Of a stretch of 64,000 bases of DNA, positions 32,421 to 40,393 are shown piece by piece. The translations under genes and the position numbers were made by a program. Position 1 is the stretch's first letter. Each line of letters begins with the position of its first letter. The notes beneath the pieces are model-generated. The model worked only from the letters and a program-made list of their open reading frames with translations. It did not search any database and was not told where the DNA came from. The stretch spans positions 248,001 through 312,000 of the forward strand of contig NZ_JACHJI010000009.1 in assembly GCF_014203535.1 (NCBI RefSeq), given 5' to 3'. Origin of the DNA: Streptomyces griseomycini. Its GTDB lineage: Bacteria > Actinomycetota > Actinomycetes > Streptomycetales > Streptomycetaceae.

Positions 32421-34226
32421 TCACCGCATGCGCGTGGCCCACTCCTGCACCTTCGCGATCCGCTGGCGCAGCTGCCCCGCGGTCGCCTCGGCGGACGGCG
32501 GGCCGCCGCACACCCGGCGCAGCTCGGTGTGGATGACGCCGTGCGGCTTGCCGCTCTGGTGGACGTAGGCGCCGACGAGGGAGTTGAGCTTCTTGCGCAG
32601 CTCCATCATCTCCTTGTGGGAGACCACGGGCCGCCGCTCGGCGGGCAGTTCGAGCAGGTCGGCCTCCTCGGCCGGCTTCTTCTTGCTGTGCGCGATCTGC
32701 CGGGCCTGCCGCTTCTGCAGCAGCAGCTGCACCTGGTCGGGCTCGAGGAGTCCGGGGATGCCGAGGTAGTCCTGCTCCTCCTCGCTGCCGGGGTGGGCCT
32801 GCATGCCGAACTCGGCGCCGTTGTACATGACCCGGTCGAAGACGGCGTCGGACTCCAGCGCCTCGAAGGGCAGCATGTCCTGCTCGCCGGTGTCCTCGTC
32901 CTGCTGCTTGTTCGCCTCGTCCATCTCCTTCTCGGACTCGGCGTACGGGTCCTCCTCGCCGTCCTTCTTCGGCCGGTCGAGGACGTGGTCGCGCTCGCGC
33001 TCCATCTCGTTGGCGAAGCCGAGCAGGTCCGGGACGGTCGGCAGGAACACGGACGCGGTCTCGCCGCGCCGCCGGGACCGCACGAAACGGCCGACGGCCT
33101 GGGCGAAGAACAGCGGTGTGGAGATGGTGGTGGCGTACACCCCGACCGCGAGGCGCGGCACGTCGACGCCCTCGGACACCATGCGCACGGCGACCATCCA
33201 GCGGTCGTCGCTCGCGCTGAACTCGTCGATCCGCTTGGACGCGCCGGTGTCGTCGGACAGCACGAGGGTGGCCTTGTGGCCGGTGATGTCGCGGATGAGC
33301 TTGGCGTAGGCCCGCGCGGACTCCTGGTCGGAGGCGATGACGAGGGCGCCGGCGTCCGGGATGGCCTTCCTGACCTCGGTGAGGCGCTGGTCGGCGGCGC
33401 GCAGCACGGACGGCATCCACTCGCCGCGCGGATCGAGCGCGGTGCGCCAGGCCTGGCTGATCGCGTCCTTGGTCATGGGCTCGCCGAGGCGGGCCTCGAT
33501 CTCGTCGCCGGCCTTGGTGCGCCAGCGCATGTTGCCGCTGTAGGAGAGGAAGATGACGGGGCGGACGACGCCGTCGGCGAGCGCGGAGCCGTACCCGTAG
33601 GTGTAGTCGGCGGCCGACCGCCGGATCCCGTCGTCGCCCTCCTCGTACGTCACGAAGGGGATGGGGTTGGTGTCGGACCGGAACGGCGTGCCGGTGAGCG
33701 CGAGGCGCCGGGTGGCCGGCTCGAACGCCTCCAGGCAGGCCTCGCCCCAGGACTTGGAGTCACCGGCGTGGTGGATCTCGTCGAGGATGACGAGGGTCTT
33801 GCGCTGCTCGACGCGGTTGCGGTGCAGCATGGGGCGCACGCCGACACCGGCGTAGGTGACGGCGACGCCGTGGTACTCCCTGCCGAGCGGGCCCGCGCTG
33901 TACTCGGGGTCCAGCTTGATGCCTATCCGGGCGGCGGCCTCGGCCCACTGCTTCTTCAGGTGCTCGGTGGGCGCGACGACGGTCACCTGCTGCACGACGT
34001 GGTGGTGCAGCAGCCAGGAGGCCAGCGTCAGCGCGAAGGTCGTCTTGCCGGCGCCGGGGGTGGCGACCGCCAGGAAGTCGCGCGGCTGCTCCTGGACGTA
34101 CTTCTCCATCGCCCCCTGCTGCCAGGCGCGCAGCTTGCTGGCGGTGCCCCAGGGGGCGCGGCCGGGGAAGGCGGGCGACAGGTGGTGCGAGTGGGGGGCG
34201 GCGCTGGCGCTGGCGGTGGTAGTCAC
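32421..34226 (-). CDS. DEAD/DEAH-box helicase of the restriction-type superfamily 2
   Basis: A 601-residue ATP-dependent helicase. Motif I is ATPGAGKTT, motif Ia VVAPTEHLKKQW, motif II DEIHH, motif III ALTGTPFRSD, and motifs V-VI are MVSEGVDVPRLAVGVYAT and QAVGRFVRSRR. The C-terminal 200 residues are acidic (DEANKQQDEDTGEQDM) and end with a helical region. No nuclease or methylase gene is adjacent, so it is not part of a visible restriction system. It is conserved in Streptomyces as far as I recall; the role is probably DNA repair or RNA handling. Confidence 0.9.
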   Translation of the reverse strand: MTTTASASAAPHSHHLSPAFPGRAPWGTASKLRAWQQGAMEKYVQEQPRDFLAVATPGAGKTTFALTLASWLLHHHVVQQVTVVAPTEHLKKQWAEAAARIGIKLDPEYSAGPLGREYHGVAVTYAGVGVRPMLHRNRVEQRKTLVILDEIHHAGDSKSWGEACLEAFEPATRRLALTGTPFRSDTNPIPFVTYEEGDDGIRRSAADYTYGYGSALADGVVRPVIFLSYSGNMRWRTKAGDEIEARLGEPMTKDAISQAWRTALDPRGEWMPSVLRAADQRLTEVRKAIPDAGALVIASDQESARAYAKLIRDITGHKATLVLSDDTGASKRIDEFSASDDRWMVAVRMVSEGVDVPRLAVGVYATTISTPLFFAQAVGRFVRSRRRGETASVFLPTVPDLLGFANEMERERDHVLDRPKKDGEEDPYAESEKEMDEANKQQDEDTGEQDMLPFEALESDAVFDRVMYNGAEFGMQAHPGSEEEQDYLGIPGLLEPDQVQLLLQKRQARQIAHSKKKPAEEADLLELPAERRPVVSHKEMMELRKKLNSLVGAYVHQSGKPHGVIHTELRRVCGGPPSAEATAGQLRQRIAKVQEWATRMR

Positions 34227-34290
34227 GGTCTCCGTCGTGGGGGTCGGGCGGCTCGGCTACGTAGGACAACCGGGCCACCCTACCGGCGGG

Positions 34291-34320
34291 CCGGCACGGT
34301 CGACGCGCGGACCGTGCCGG
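34291..34320 (-). terminator. Terminator of the toxin-antitoxin pair
   Basis: An 11-bp perfect stem CCGGCACGGTC/GACCGTGCCGG (34291-34301 with 34310-34320) follows the Fic/Doc gene by 24 bases. Confidence 0.75.
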
Positions 34321-34343
34321 GCCACCCGGGGGTGGGACCGACG

Positions 34344-34718
34344 TCACAGCCAGCGCGCGAAGCGCGGCAGCTGAGCTGCGATCTCGGGCACGTCCAGCAC
34401 GCCCCGGCAGACGTCGAACACGAACCGTTCCGCCTCGTCGACGTCGAACTCCGCGTCCAGCGGATGCCCGTTCCTGTGGAGGAAGACCCAGGTCGCATAC
34501 CAGGACAGGCGCTTGTTCCCGTCCACGAGGGCGTGACGGCGGGCGAGGGACTCCCTCAGGGCCGCGGCTTTCTGCCACACGTCCGGGTAGGCGTCCTGGC
34601 CGAAGACGCTCGACTGCGGGCGCGCCCGTGCCGAATCCGGCAACCCGTAGTCGCGCACCTCGCTCTCCCCGAGCCGCTGGGCCAGGTTCAGCAGCTCGGG
34701 CAAGGTGAGGTGGTGCAT
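34344..34718 (-). CDS. Fic/Doc-family toxin
   Basis: A 124-residue protein of the Doc toxin family, which phosphorylates or otherwise modifies EF-Tu or other targets. The active-site motif is HALVDGNKRLSWYA, an HxxxDGNKR variant of HxFx(D/N)GNK(R/K), with Leu for the usual Phe. Length matches Doc. Its start ATG shares one base with the stop of the antitoxin gene upstream (TGATG), so the two are translationally coupled. It is cytosolic and probably held inactive by that antitoxin. Confidence 0.9.
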   Translation of the reverse strand: MHHLTLPELLNLAQRLGESEVRDYGLPDSARARPQSSVFGQDAYPDVWQKAAALRESLARRHALVDGNKRLSWYATWVFLHRNGHPLDAEFDVDEAERFVFDVCRGVLDVPEIAAQLPRFARWL

Positions 34719-34915
34719 CAGGCGAGCCTCCGGTTCAGCTCCCCACCCGCCTTCAGCACGTGCTCGGCCGCCTCGTCGAACAGCCGCGAATGTTCGTTCA
34801 CGGCCGCGATCACCGCGTCGTGCGCGCAGGCCTGCATGCCGCGTCCCTCCGCAGCGGCACGCTCACGCAGGGCGTCGAGTTCTTCGTCGGTGAAGCGCAG
34901 GTTCAGTCCGGCCAT
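34718..34915 (-). CDS. Antitoxin of the Fic/Doc pair
   Basis: A 65-residue protein. The N-terminus, LNLRFTDEELDALRERAAAE, is ribbon-helix-helix-like and should bind DNA, and the C-terminal part (LFDEAAEHVLKAGGELNRRL) should wrap the toxin, as Phd does. ATG 34915 lies directly downstream of a perfect 22-bp palindrome, presumably its own operator. It is followed immediately by the toxin gene. Family assignment beyond the RHH pattern is inference. Confidence 0.8.
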   Translation of the reverse strand: MAGLNLRFTDEELDALRERAAAEGRGMQACAHDAVIAAVNEHSRLFDEAAEHVLKAGGELNRRLA

Positions 34916-34925
34916 GCTCCCACGG

Positions 34926-34947
34926 CACCGAGTGGTACCACTCGGTG
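34926..34947. promoter_or_regulatory. Perfect 22-bp palindromic operator of the toxin-antitoxin operon
   Basis: CACCGAGTGG and its exact complement flank a central TA. It begins 10 bases upstream of the antitoxin start and ends one base before the stop codon of the MFS gene, so the operator is confined to the gap between the two genes. Autorepression by the antitoxin is the usual mechanism and is inferred here. Confidence 0.8.
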
Positions 34948-36420
34948 TCATACCGATTCCGCCCGCAGCCGCGTCGTCACCCACGCCCCCGCCAGCGCCA
35001 CCGCCGCCATCGGCAGGAACACCGCGGCGAAGGCGGCCGGGTGGGAGCCGGTGCCGGCGGCCTCCACGGCCGCGTGGCCGGCCGCGCCGCCGCCCAGGGC
35101 GGCGAAGGCGGCGCCGCCCACGGCCAGGAGCAGGACGTTGGACAGGCCGTCGGAGATCTGGAGCGCGGCGGAGTTGGTTCCGGCCTCCTCGGGGGCGGAG
35201 AGCTGGAGCAGCAGCACGCTGGTGGAGGAGATCACCAGGCCCATCCCGAGGCAGCCGAAGGCCCAGGCGACGGCCGTCGTCCAGGCGGGCACCGCGGGGA
35301 CCAGCACGGTCGGGGCGCCCGCGATGGCCCCCGCCACCAGCACCATCCCGAGGGTCATCAGCCGCTCCCGGTACGGCTCCAGCCGCGGCCGGGACTGCAG
35401 CCAGGAGCCCAGCGCCCAGGTCGCGCCGCCCGCCGCGAGCGAGAACCCGGCGAGCGTGGGGCTGAGCCCCCGCTGGGTGACCAGCATCAGCGGCACGAAG
35501 GACTCCGCGGCGATGAAGGACCCGGCGGCGACGCCGCGCAGCAGCACCACCGAGGGCAGCCCACGGGCCGCCCGGTACGTGCCGCGCGGCAGCAGCCCCA
35601 GCGCCGCCGGGACGAGCAGCGCCACGCCCGCCGCGCCCGGCAGCAGGGAGAGCCAGCGCAGGTCCTGGGCCGCGTACTGGAGCAGGCCGGCGCCGAAGGA
35701 GATCGCCAGGGCGAGCCGGATGCGGCGGCGGTCGAAGGAGGCCGGCGCGTCCGTGCCGCCGCCCACCGGGCCGGACGCCAGGCGGCGTATCTGGGGCAGC
35801 GCGAGGGCCAGCGGGAACACCACCAGCACCGGGATGCCGAGGAACACCCACCGCCAGCCGAGCTGCTCGGTCACCGCGCCGGAGGCCAGCGGGCCGACGA
35901 TCGACGGCACGACCCAGCTCGCCGCGAACGCGGCCATGATCGCCGGCCGCAGCCGCTCCGGGTAGGCCCGCCCGACCACCACGTACAGCGCGACGATGAC
36001 CAGCCCGCCGCCGAGCCCCTGCACGGCCCGCCCGAGGATGAACGGCCACATCGCGCCCGCCGTCCCGGCGAGCAGCAGCCCGGCGCCGAAGGAGACGATG
36101 CCCCAGGTCAGTGGGGCGAGCGGGCCGCGCCGGTCCGACCACTGGCCGGAGAGCACCATCCCGAACAGGCTCGTCGTGAAGTACCCCGAGAACGCGAACG
36201 CGTACAGGGACACCCCGTCCAGTTCCCGCGCCGCCACCGGCATCGCCGTCCCGACCGCGGTCGCCTCGAAGGCGATCAGCAGCACCACGGAGACGATCCC
36301 GATGCTCAGCGCCCGGTAGGGGCGGCTCAGCACGGTCGCGTCGGGCGCGGGCACGGGGACCGGGGCGGTGGCTCCGGCGGGGTCGGCGACACCGGTGTCG
36401 CGCGGGTTCGGGGTGGTCAT
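34948..36420 (-). CDS. MFS multidrug efflux transporter (DHA2-like)
   Basis: A 490-residue membrane protein with about 12-14 hydrophobic helices. The loop motif GQWSDRRGPLAPLTWGIVSF is the MFS motif A region, and the segment RAVQGLGGGLVIVALYVVVG is typical of drug-proton antiporters. The first 35 residues are a Pro-rich cytoplasmic tail. It is transcribed before the toxin-antitoxin pair on the same strand but ends just at the pair's operator, so they are likely separate transcripts. Substrate unknown. Confidence 0.85.
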   Translation of the reverse strand: MTTPNPRDTGVADPAGATAPVPVPAPDATVLSRPYRALSIGIVSVVLLIAFEATAVGTAMPVAARELDGVSLYAFAFSGYFTTSLFGMVLSGQWSDRRGPLAPLTWGIVSFGAGLLLAGTAGAMWPFILGRAVQGLGGGLVIVALYVVVGRAYPERLRPAIMAAFAASWVVPSIVGPLASGAVTEQLGWRWVFLGIPVLVVFPLALALPQIRRLASGPVGGGTDAPASFDRRRIRLALAISFGAGLLQYAAQDLRWLSLLPGAAGVALLVPAALGLLPRGTYRAARGLPSVVLLRGVAAGSFIAAESFVPLMLVTQRGLSPTLAGFSLAAGGATWALGSWLQSRPRLEPYRERLMTLGMVLVAGAIAGAPTVLVPAVPAWTTAVAWAFGCLGMGLVISSTSVLLLQLSAPEEAGTNSAALQISDGLSNVLLLAVGGAAFAALGGGAAGHAAVEAAGTGSHPAAFAAVFLPMAAVALAGAWVTTRLRAESV

Positions 36421-36779
36421 GACCGCCAGAGTAAGGTCCGCGGTCAGGTTTGACCCCTGTCGGGGGTCGGGACCGGACCGGTACTTCGGACCTACGTCCC
36501 GCCGCCTCCCCCCGCGCTCCTTCGTGAACGGGGCACGGCGGTTCCCGTTGCGGCACCCGCCCTCCCCCCGAGCCCCGCTACCGCCGCGCCCCGGGGCCGG
36601 ACAGGTGCCGAACGGTCGGGACCCATGCGGTCGGGAATCCGCGGGTCTGCGCGGGAGCCGGGGCGGCGCCCCCTCCGTACCGGGACGACGACGTGCCGGA
36701 CGCCGCCCGGTCGGGCGACGATCAGGCACCCTGAGCGGGGCCCCGGCACCTCGCCTGCGCCGATGGGGCCCGGGGCCCC
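36421..36779. other. Gene-free stretch between SUKH-4 gene and MFS gene
   Basis: These 359 bases are GC-rich with no frame I can support on codon use or motif. The MFS promoter and the end of the SUKH-4 transcript must lie here. Reading frames seen here look like random high-GC frames. Confidence 0.4.
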
Positions 36780-37850
36780 TCAGCCGCCGGTGCCACTCAG
36801 GTCCAGCAGCTCGTCGTCGTCCGTCGGGCCCACCGGGTCGATCGACGACAGGGCCTGGATCATCGCCATCACCAGCCGGTCGTACGCCGCGCCGGTCAGC
36901 GCGTGGCCCGGCGCCTCGTCGACGGCGCGCTCCCGGTGGAGCAGCCAGAGGGTGGAGGCGAGGGTGGAGACGTCCGTGCTGAGGGGGCGGAGGACGCGTT
37001 CCGGCTCGCTCCAGCCCAGCACCGCGCCGGTGGCTCCGTCGACGACCAGGCTGTGGTCCTCGACCAGTTCTCCGAGGCGTACGAGGCGGTCGGCGTGGGC
37101 GGGGAGACGGCCGGGCGGGAACCCGTCCCCGCCGTCGGCGCAGTGCTCCGTGAGGGTGCGCGGCGGCAGGTCGGTGTCCGGCCGGAAGAGGAAGCCGTCC
37201 TCCGGCAGGCCCGTCTCGCGCAGGAAGCGGCGGGTCGGCTCGTGCGTGAGCGTGGCGGGGAAGTCGACCTCCTCGAAGCGGACCACGCCGCCCCGGCCGA
37301 ACTCCCGGTCCAGCAGGCGCACCGGGAGGTCGAGGGCCAGCCCCGAGACCGTGCCCGGGCCCGCCGCCAGGGCCAGGGGGCGGACCAGCTCCGCCGTCCG
37401 CCGGAGGGGCGCCGGCCCGCCGTCCGCGCCCTCCTCGAGCACCGCCAGCAGCAGCCGCGCCGCGTCCGCGACCGCCCGGGTCCCGCGGCGCCCCGCACGG
37501 GCGGCCAACTGGCCGCGCAGTCCCGCCAGTTCGTCCGTCACCGCGGCGAACCGCACCAGGGTCGGCAGGGACGGGGCGAGCGGCCGGCGGTCCATCAGGT
37601 CCGGACGGTCGTGGAAGAAGTACGCCGTCGGGACCTCGCCGGCCGCCCCGCCGAGCAGCACCGGATCCGCCTCCGGGCCGACCGGGACCGGCCCCCCGCC
37701 GCACAGGTCCGCGAAGTCGAACGGGCCGGCGTCGCCGGGCAGTCCGGGGCCGGCCGGCCGGCGGTGCGTGGGCGCGTGCGCGAGGTACGGACCGAGGCCC
37801 GCCTCGGTCCGTGTGATCGCCGCCGTGGCAACGGTGTCGGTCGTGCTCAT
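36780..37850 (-). CDS. SUKH-4 family immunity-like protein
   Basis: A 356-residue soluble protein. The C-terminal half carries SUKH-4 features: RRFLRETGLPEDGFLFRPD, then LVRLGELVEDHSLVVDGATG, then VLGWSEPERVLRPLSTDVST and FLASTLWLLHRE-like sequence. SUKH proteins are immunity factors in polymorphic-toxin and contact-dependent systems. No toxin gene is adjacent, so this is an orphan. The N-terminal 180 residues lack a recognisable domain. Start ATG 37850 is preceded by a GGGGGAATC stretch (weak site). Confidence 0.7.
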   Translation of the reverse strand: MSTTDTVATAAITRTEAGLGPYLAHAPTHRRPAGPGLPGDAGPFDFADLCGGGPVPVGPEADPVLLGGAAGEVPTAYFFHDRPDLMDRRPLAPSLPTLVRFAAVTDELAGLRGQLAARAGRRGTRAVADAARLLLAVLEEGADGGPAPLRRTAELVRPLALAAGPGTVSGLALDLPVRLLDREFGRGGVVRFEEVDFPATLTHEPTRRFLRETGLPEDGFLFRPDTDLPPRTLTEHCADGGDGFPPGRLPAHADRLVRLGELVEDHSLVVDGATGAVLGWSEPERVLRPLSTDVSTLASTLWLLHRERAVDEAPGHALTGAAYDRLVMAMIQALSSIDPVGPTDDDELLDLSGTGG

Positions 37851-38077
37851 GATTCCCCCGCGATACGTGTGCTCGGCCCCGGGCCCGTGAACGCCCCGCC
37901 CGGGCGGAACGGACCACGCCCGTCCGGACCCGGCGGCCGTCCCCCACCACTCGGCACACTACGCGCCGGCACTGACAACGCCCCGGGCCGAGGACGGCGA
38001 ACCGAGCGCCCTTACCCCATGAGACGCTCGGACAACCCCGTGCGTTGCCTTCTCACCGAAATCGCCCGGAACGGGTC

Positions 38078-40393
38078 TCAGCCGCCGGTCACCACCGCGG
38101 CCTGCGGGCGGATCGGCAGGCGGTTCACCGGGCGGCCGGTGGCGGCCCGGACGGCGGAGGCGATGGCCGCCGGGGAGGTCACCACCGGCACCGCGCTGAC
38201 CGCCTTCGCGCCGAAGGGGGCCACCACGTCCCGCTCCTCGAGGAGCTTCACGATCCGGATGTCCGGGGCGTCCAGGGCGGTCGGGAGAGCGTATCCGGTG
38301 AGGTCGGGGTGGCGGACCAGGCCGCGCGGGGCGCGCAGGTTCTCGGTGAGCGCGATGCCCACGCCCTGCGTCACCCCCGCCTCGATCCGGGCGGCCAGCT
38401 GGGCCGGGTTCAGCACCCGGCCCACGTCCTGGGCGACCGCCAGTTCGACGACCCGTACCGAGCCGAGCTCGATGTCGACGTCGACCACCGCGCGGACGGC
38501 GCAGAAGGACATGCCGACGAAGGCGTCGCCCTGCCCGGTCCCGTCCAGCGGCTCGGTCGGGTGCGGGCGGCACTGGGCCGTGGCCCACAGCTCCTTGCCC
38601 TGCAGCTCCTCGGTGACGGTCGTGGACAGCACGCCGTCGTACGAGGTGATCTTGCCGTCGGTGATCTGGAGCAGCTCGGTGGACATGCCGAACTTGTGGG
38701 CCAGCGGCTGCAGGAGCTGGGTGCGGACCATCTTCGCCGCGCGCTCCACCGCGCCGCCCGACACCCAGGTGTGCCGGCCCCGGCAGCCCGCGCCGGCCGG
38801 CGGCTGGTCGGTGTCCACGGGCGCCACGTGCACCTCGTCGACGCCGAGGGTCTCCTGGACGATCTGCCGGGCCAGCGTGGCGAAGCCCTGGCCGGTCTCC
38901 ACGGCCGCGCACAGCACCGTGGCCACGCCGTCCTGGACCTTCACGGTGGCCGTGGACACCTCGTCGGCGCCCTCCGCGCCGAGCATGTGCACCATGCCGA
39001 TGCCGTAGCCCACGCCCCGGCGCACCGCGCCCGGTTCGCCCGCGCCCTCGGGGCCGCCGGGCAGCAGCCACTCGTCCTCGGGGGTGTCCTTGGGCAGCGG
39101 CGGCAGCGGGAAGTCCCGCACCGCCTGGAGGAGTTCGGCGACCGGGGCCGGGCAGGTCACGGTCTGACCGGTGGGCAGGACGTCGCCGGTGGCCATGACG
39201 TTGCGCATCCGCAGGTCCGCCGGGTCGACGCCGAGCTTCTTGGCCAGCTTGTCCATCTGCGCCTCGTAGGCGGCGCACACCTGCATCGCGCCCTCGCCGC
39301 GCACGTGGCCGGAGGGCGGGTTGTTGGTGCGCACGGCCCAGCCCTCGATGAAGGCGTTCGGGACGACGTACGGCCCGCAGGCGAAGGCGACGGCGGCGGC
39401 CAGGGCGTCGGAGGAGGTGTCGGCGTAGGCGCCCGCGTCGAGCAGGATCTGCGCCTCGACCTTGACCAGCCTGCCCTCGGCGTCGGCGTGGTGGCGGTAG
39501 CGCAGCAGGGTGGGGTGGCGGTGGGCGTGGCCCAGGAAGGACTCCTCGCGCGTGGCGGCGAGTTTCACCGGGCAGCCGGTCCTCAGGGCCAGCAGGCCGA
39601 GCGGGAGCTGGAAGCTCCGGTCCTCGCGGTCGGCGGTGGCGCCGGGCACCCCGGTGACGACGACCTTCACCCGTTCGGGTGCCAGGCCGAAGGCCGCGGC
39701 GGCCGTGTCGCGGTCGGCGTGCGGGTCGGTGGACGCCAGGTACAGCTCGACGCCGCCGTCCGGGCGGGGCACGGCGAGACCGGCCTCGGCGCCGATGGGG
39801 GCGGGGTCCTGGCGGCCGATGCGGTACAGGCCCTCGACGACGACGTCGCCGGACGCCTCGGGGTCGCCGTGGCGCAGCGGGATGTGCCGGATCAGGTTGC
39901 CGTCGGGGTGCAGCGGCTCGGCCTCGAAGGCCTGCTCGGGGTCGGTCACCGGGTCGAGCACCTCGTACTCGACGATGACGGCGGCGGCGGCCATCCGCGC
40001 GGTGTCCGGGTGGTCGGCGGCGACGGCGGCGATGGGCTCGCCGTGGTGGCGCACCACCTCGGAGGCGAAGACCGGCCGGTCGGCCGTGCCGCGGCCGTGC
40101 AGCGGGGCGCCGGGGACGTCCTCGTGGGTGACGACCGCGCGGACGCCGGGCATCTCGCGCGCGTGGGAGGTGTCGATGGACACGATGCGCGCGTGCGGGT
40201 GGGGCGAGCGCAGCACGGCCGCCCACAGCAGGCCCTCGGCCCACAGGTCGGCGGCGTACGGGAAGGTGCCCTCGGTCTTGGCGCGGGCGTCGGCGGCCGG
40301 CAGGGAGGCGCCGAGTCCGTGCGGGATCGGTTCCGGCTCGGGGACGGCCTCCGCGGCCTGCACGGCCTGCGCGGTGGCTGCTTCGTTGCTCAC
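38078..40393 (-). CDS. Molybdenum hydroxylase-like large subunit lacking the catalytic Glu
   Basis: A 771-residue protein of the xanthine dehydrogenase/aldehyde oxidase large-subunit family. The first domain (HGLGASLPAADARAKTEG, then GEPIAAVAADHPDTARMAA) and the Mo-site framework (VRGEGAMQVCAAYEAQMD, then TGQGFATLARQIVQETLG) are present. However the GGGFGxK motif reads GVPGATADRED, and the segment normally GAKGVGEPP reads GAKAVSAVP, so the catalytic glutamate is Ala734. It may bind cofactor but be inactive or use altered chemistry. GTG 40393 overlaps the Fe-S gene stop (GTGA). Third gene of a coupled operon. Confidence 0.85.
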   Translation of the reverse strand: MSNEAATAQAVQAAEAVPEPEPIPHGLGASLPAADARAKTEGTFPYAADLWAEGLLWAAVLRSPHPHARIVSIDTSHAREMPGVRAVVTHEDVPGAPLHGRGTADRPVFASEVVRHHGEPIAAVAADHPDTARMAAAAVIVEYEVLDPVTDPEQAFEAEPLHPDGNLIRHIPLRHGDPEASGDVVVEGLYRIGRQDPAPIGAEAGLAVPRPDGGVELYLASTDPHADRDTAAAAFGLAPERVKVVVTGVPGATADREDRSFQLPLGLLALRTGCPVKLAATREESFLGHAHRHPTLLRYRHHADAEGRLVKVEAQILLDAGAYADTSSDALAAAVAFACGPYVVPNAFIEGWAVRTNNPPSGHVRGEGAMQVCAAYEAQMDKLAKKLGVDPADLRMRNVMATGDVLPTGQTVTCPAPVAELLQAVRDFPLPPLPKDTPEDEWLLPGGPEGAGEPGAVRRGVGYGIGMVHMLGAEGADEVSTATVKVQDGVATVLCAAVETGQGFATLARQIVQETLGVDEVHVAPVDTDQPPAGAGCRGRHTWVSGGAVERAAKMVRTQLLQPLAHKFGMSTELLQITDGKITSYDGVLSTTVTEELQGKELWATAQCRPHPTEPLDGTGQGDAFVGMSFCAVRAVVDVDIELGSVRVVELAVAQDVGRVLNPAQLAARIEAGVTQGVGIALTENLRAPRGLVRHPDLTGYALPTALDAPDIRIVKLLEERDVVAPFGAKAVSAVPVVTSPAAIASAVRAATGRPVNRLPIRPQAAVVTGG

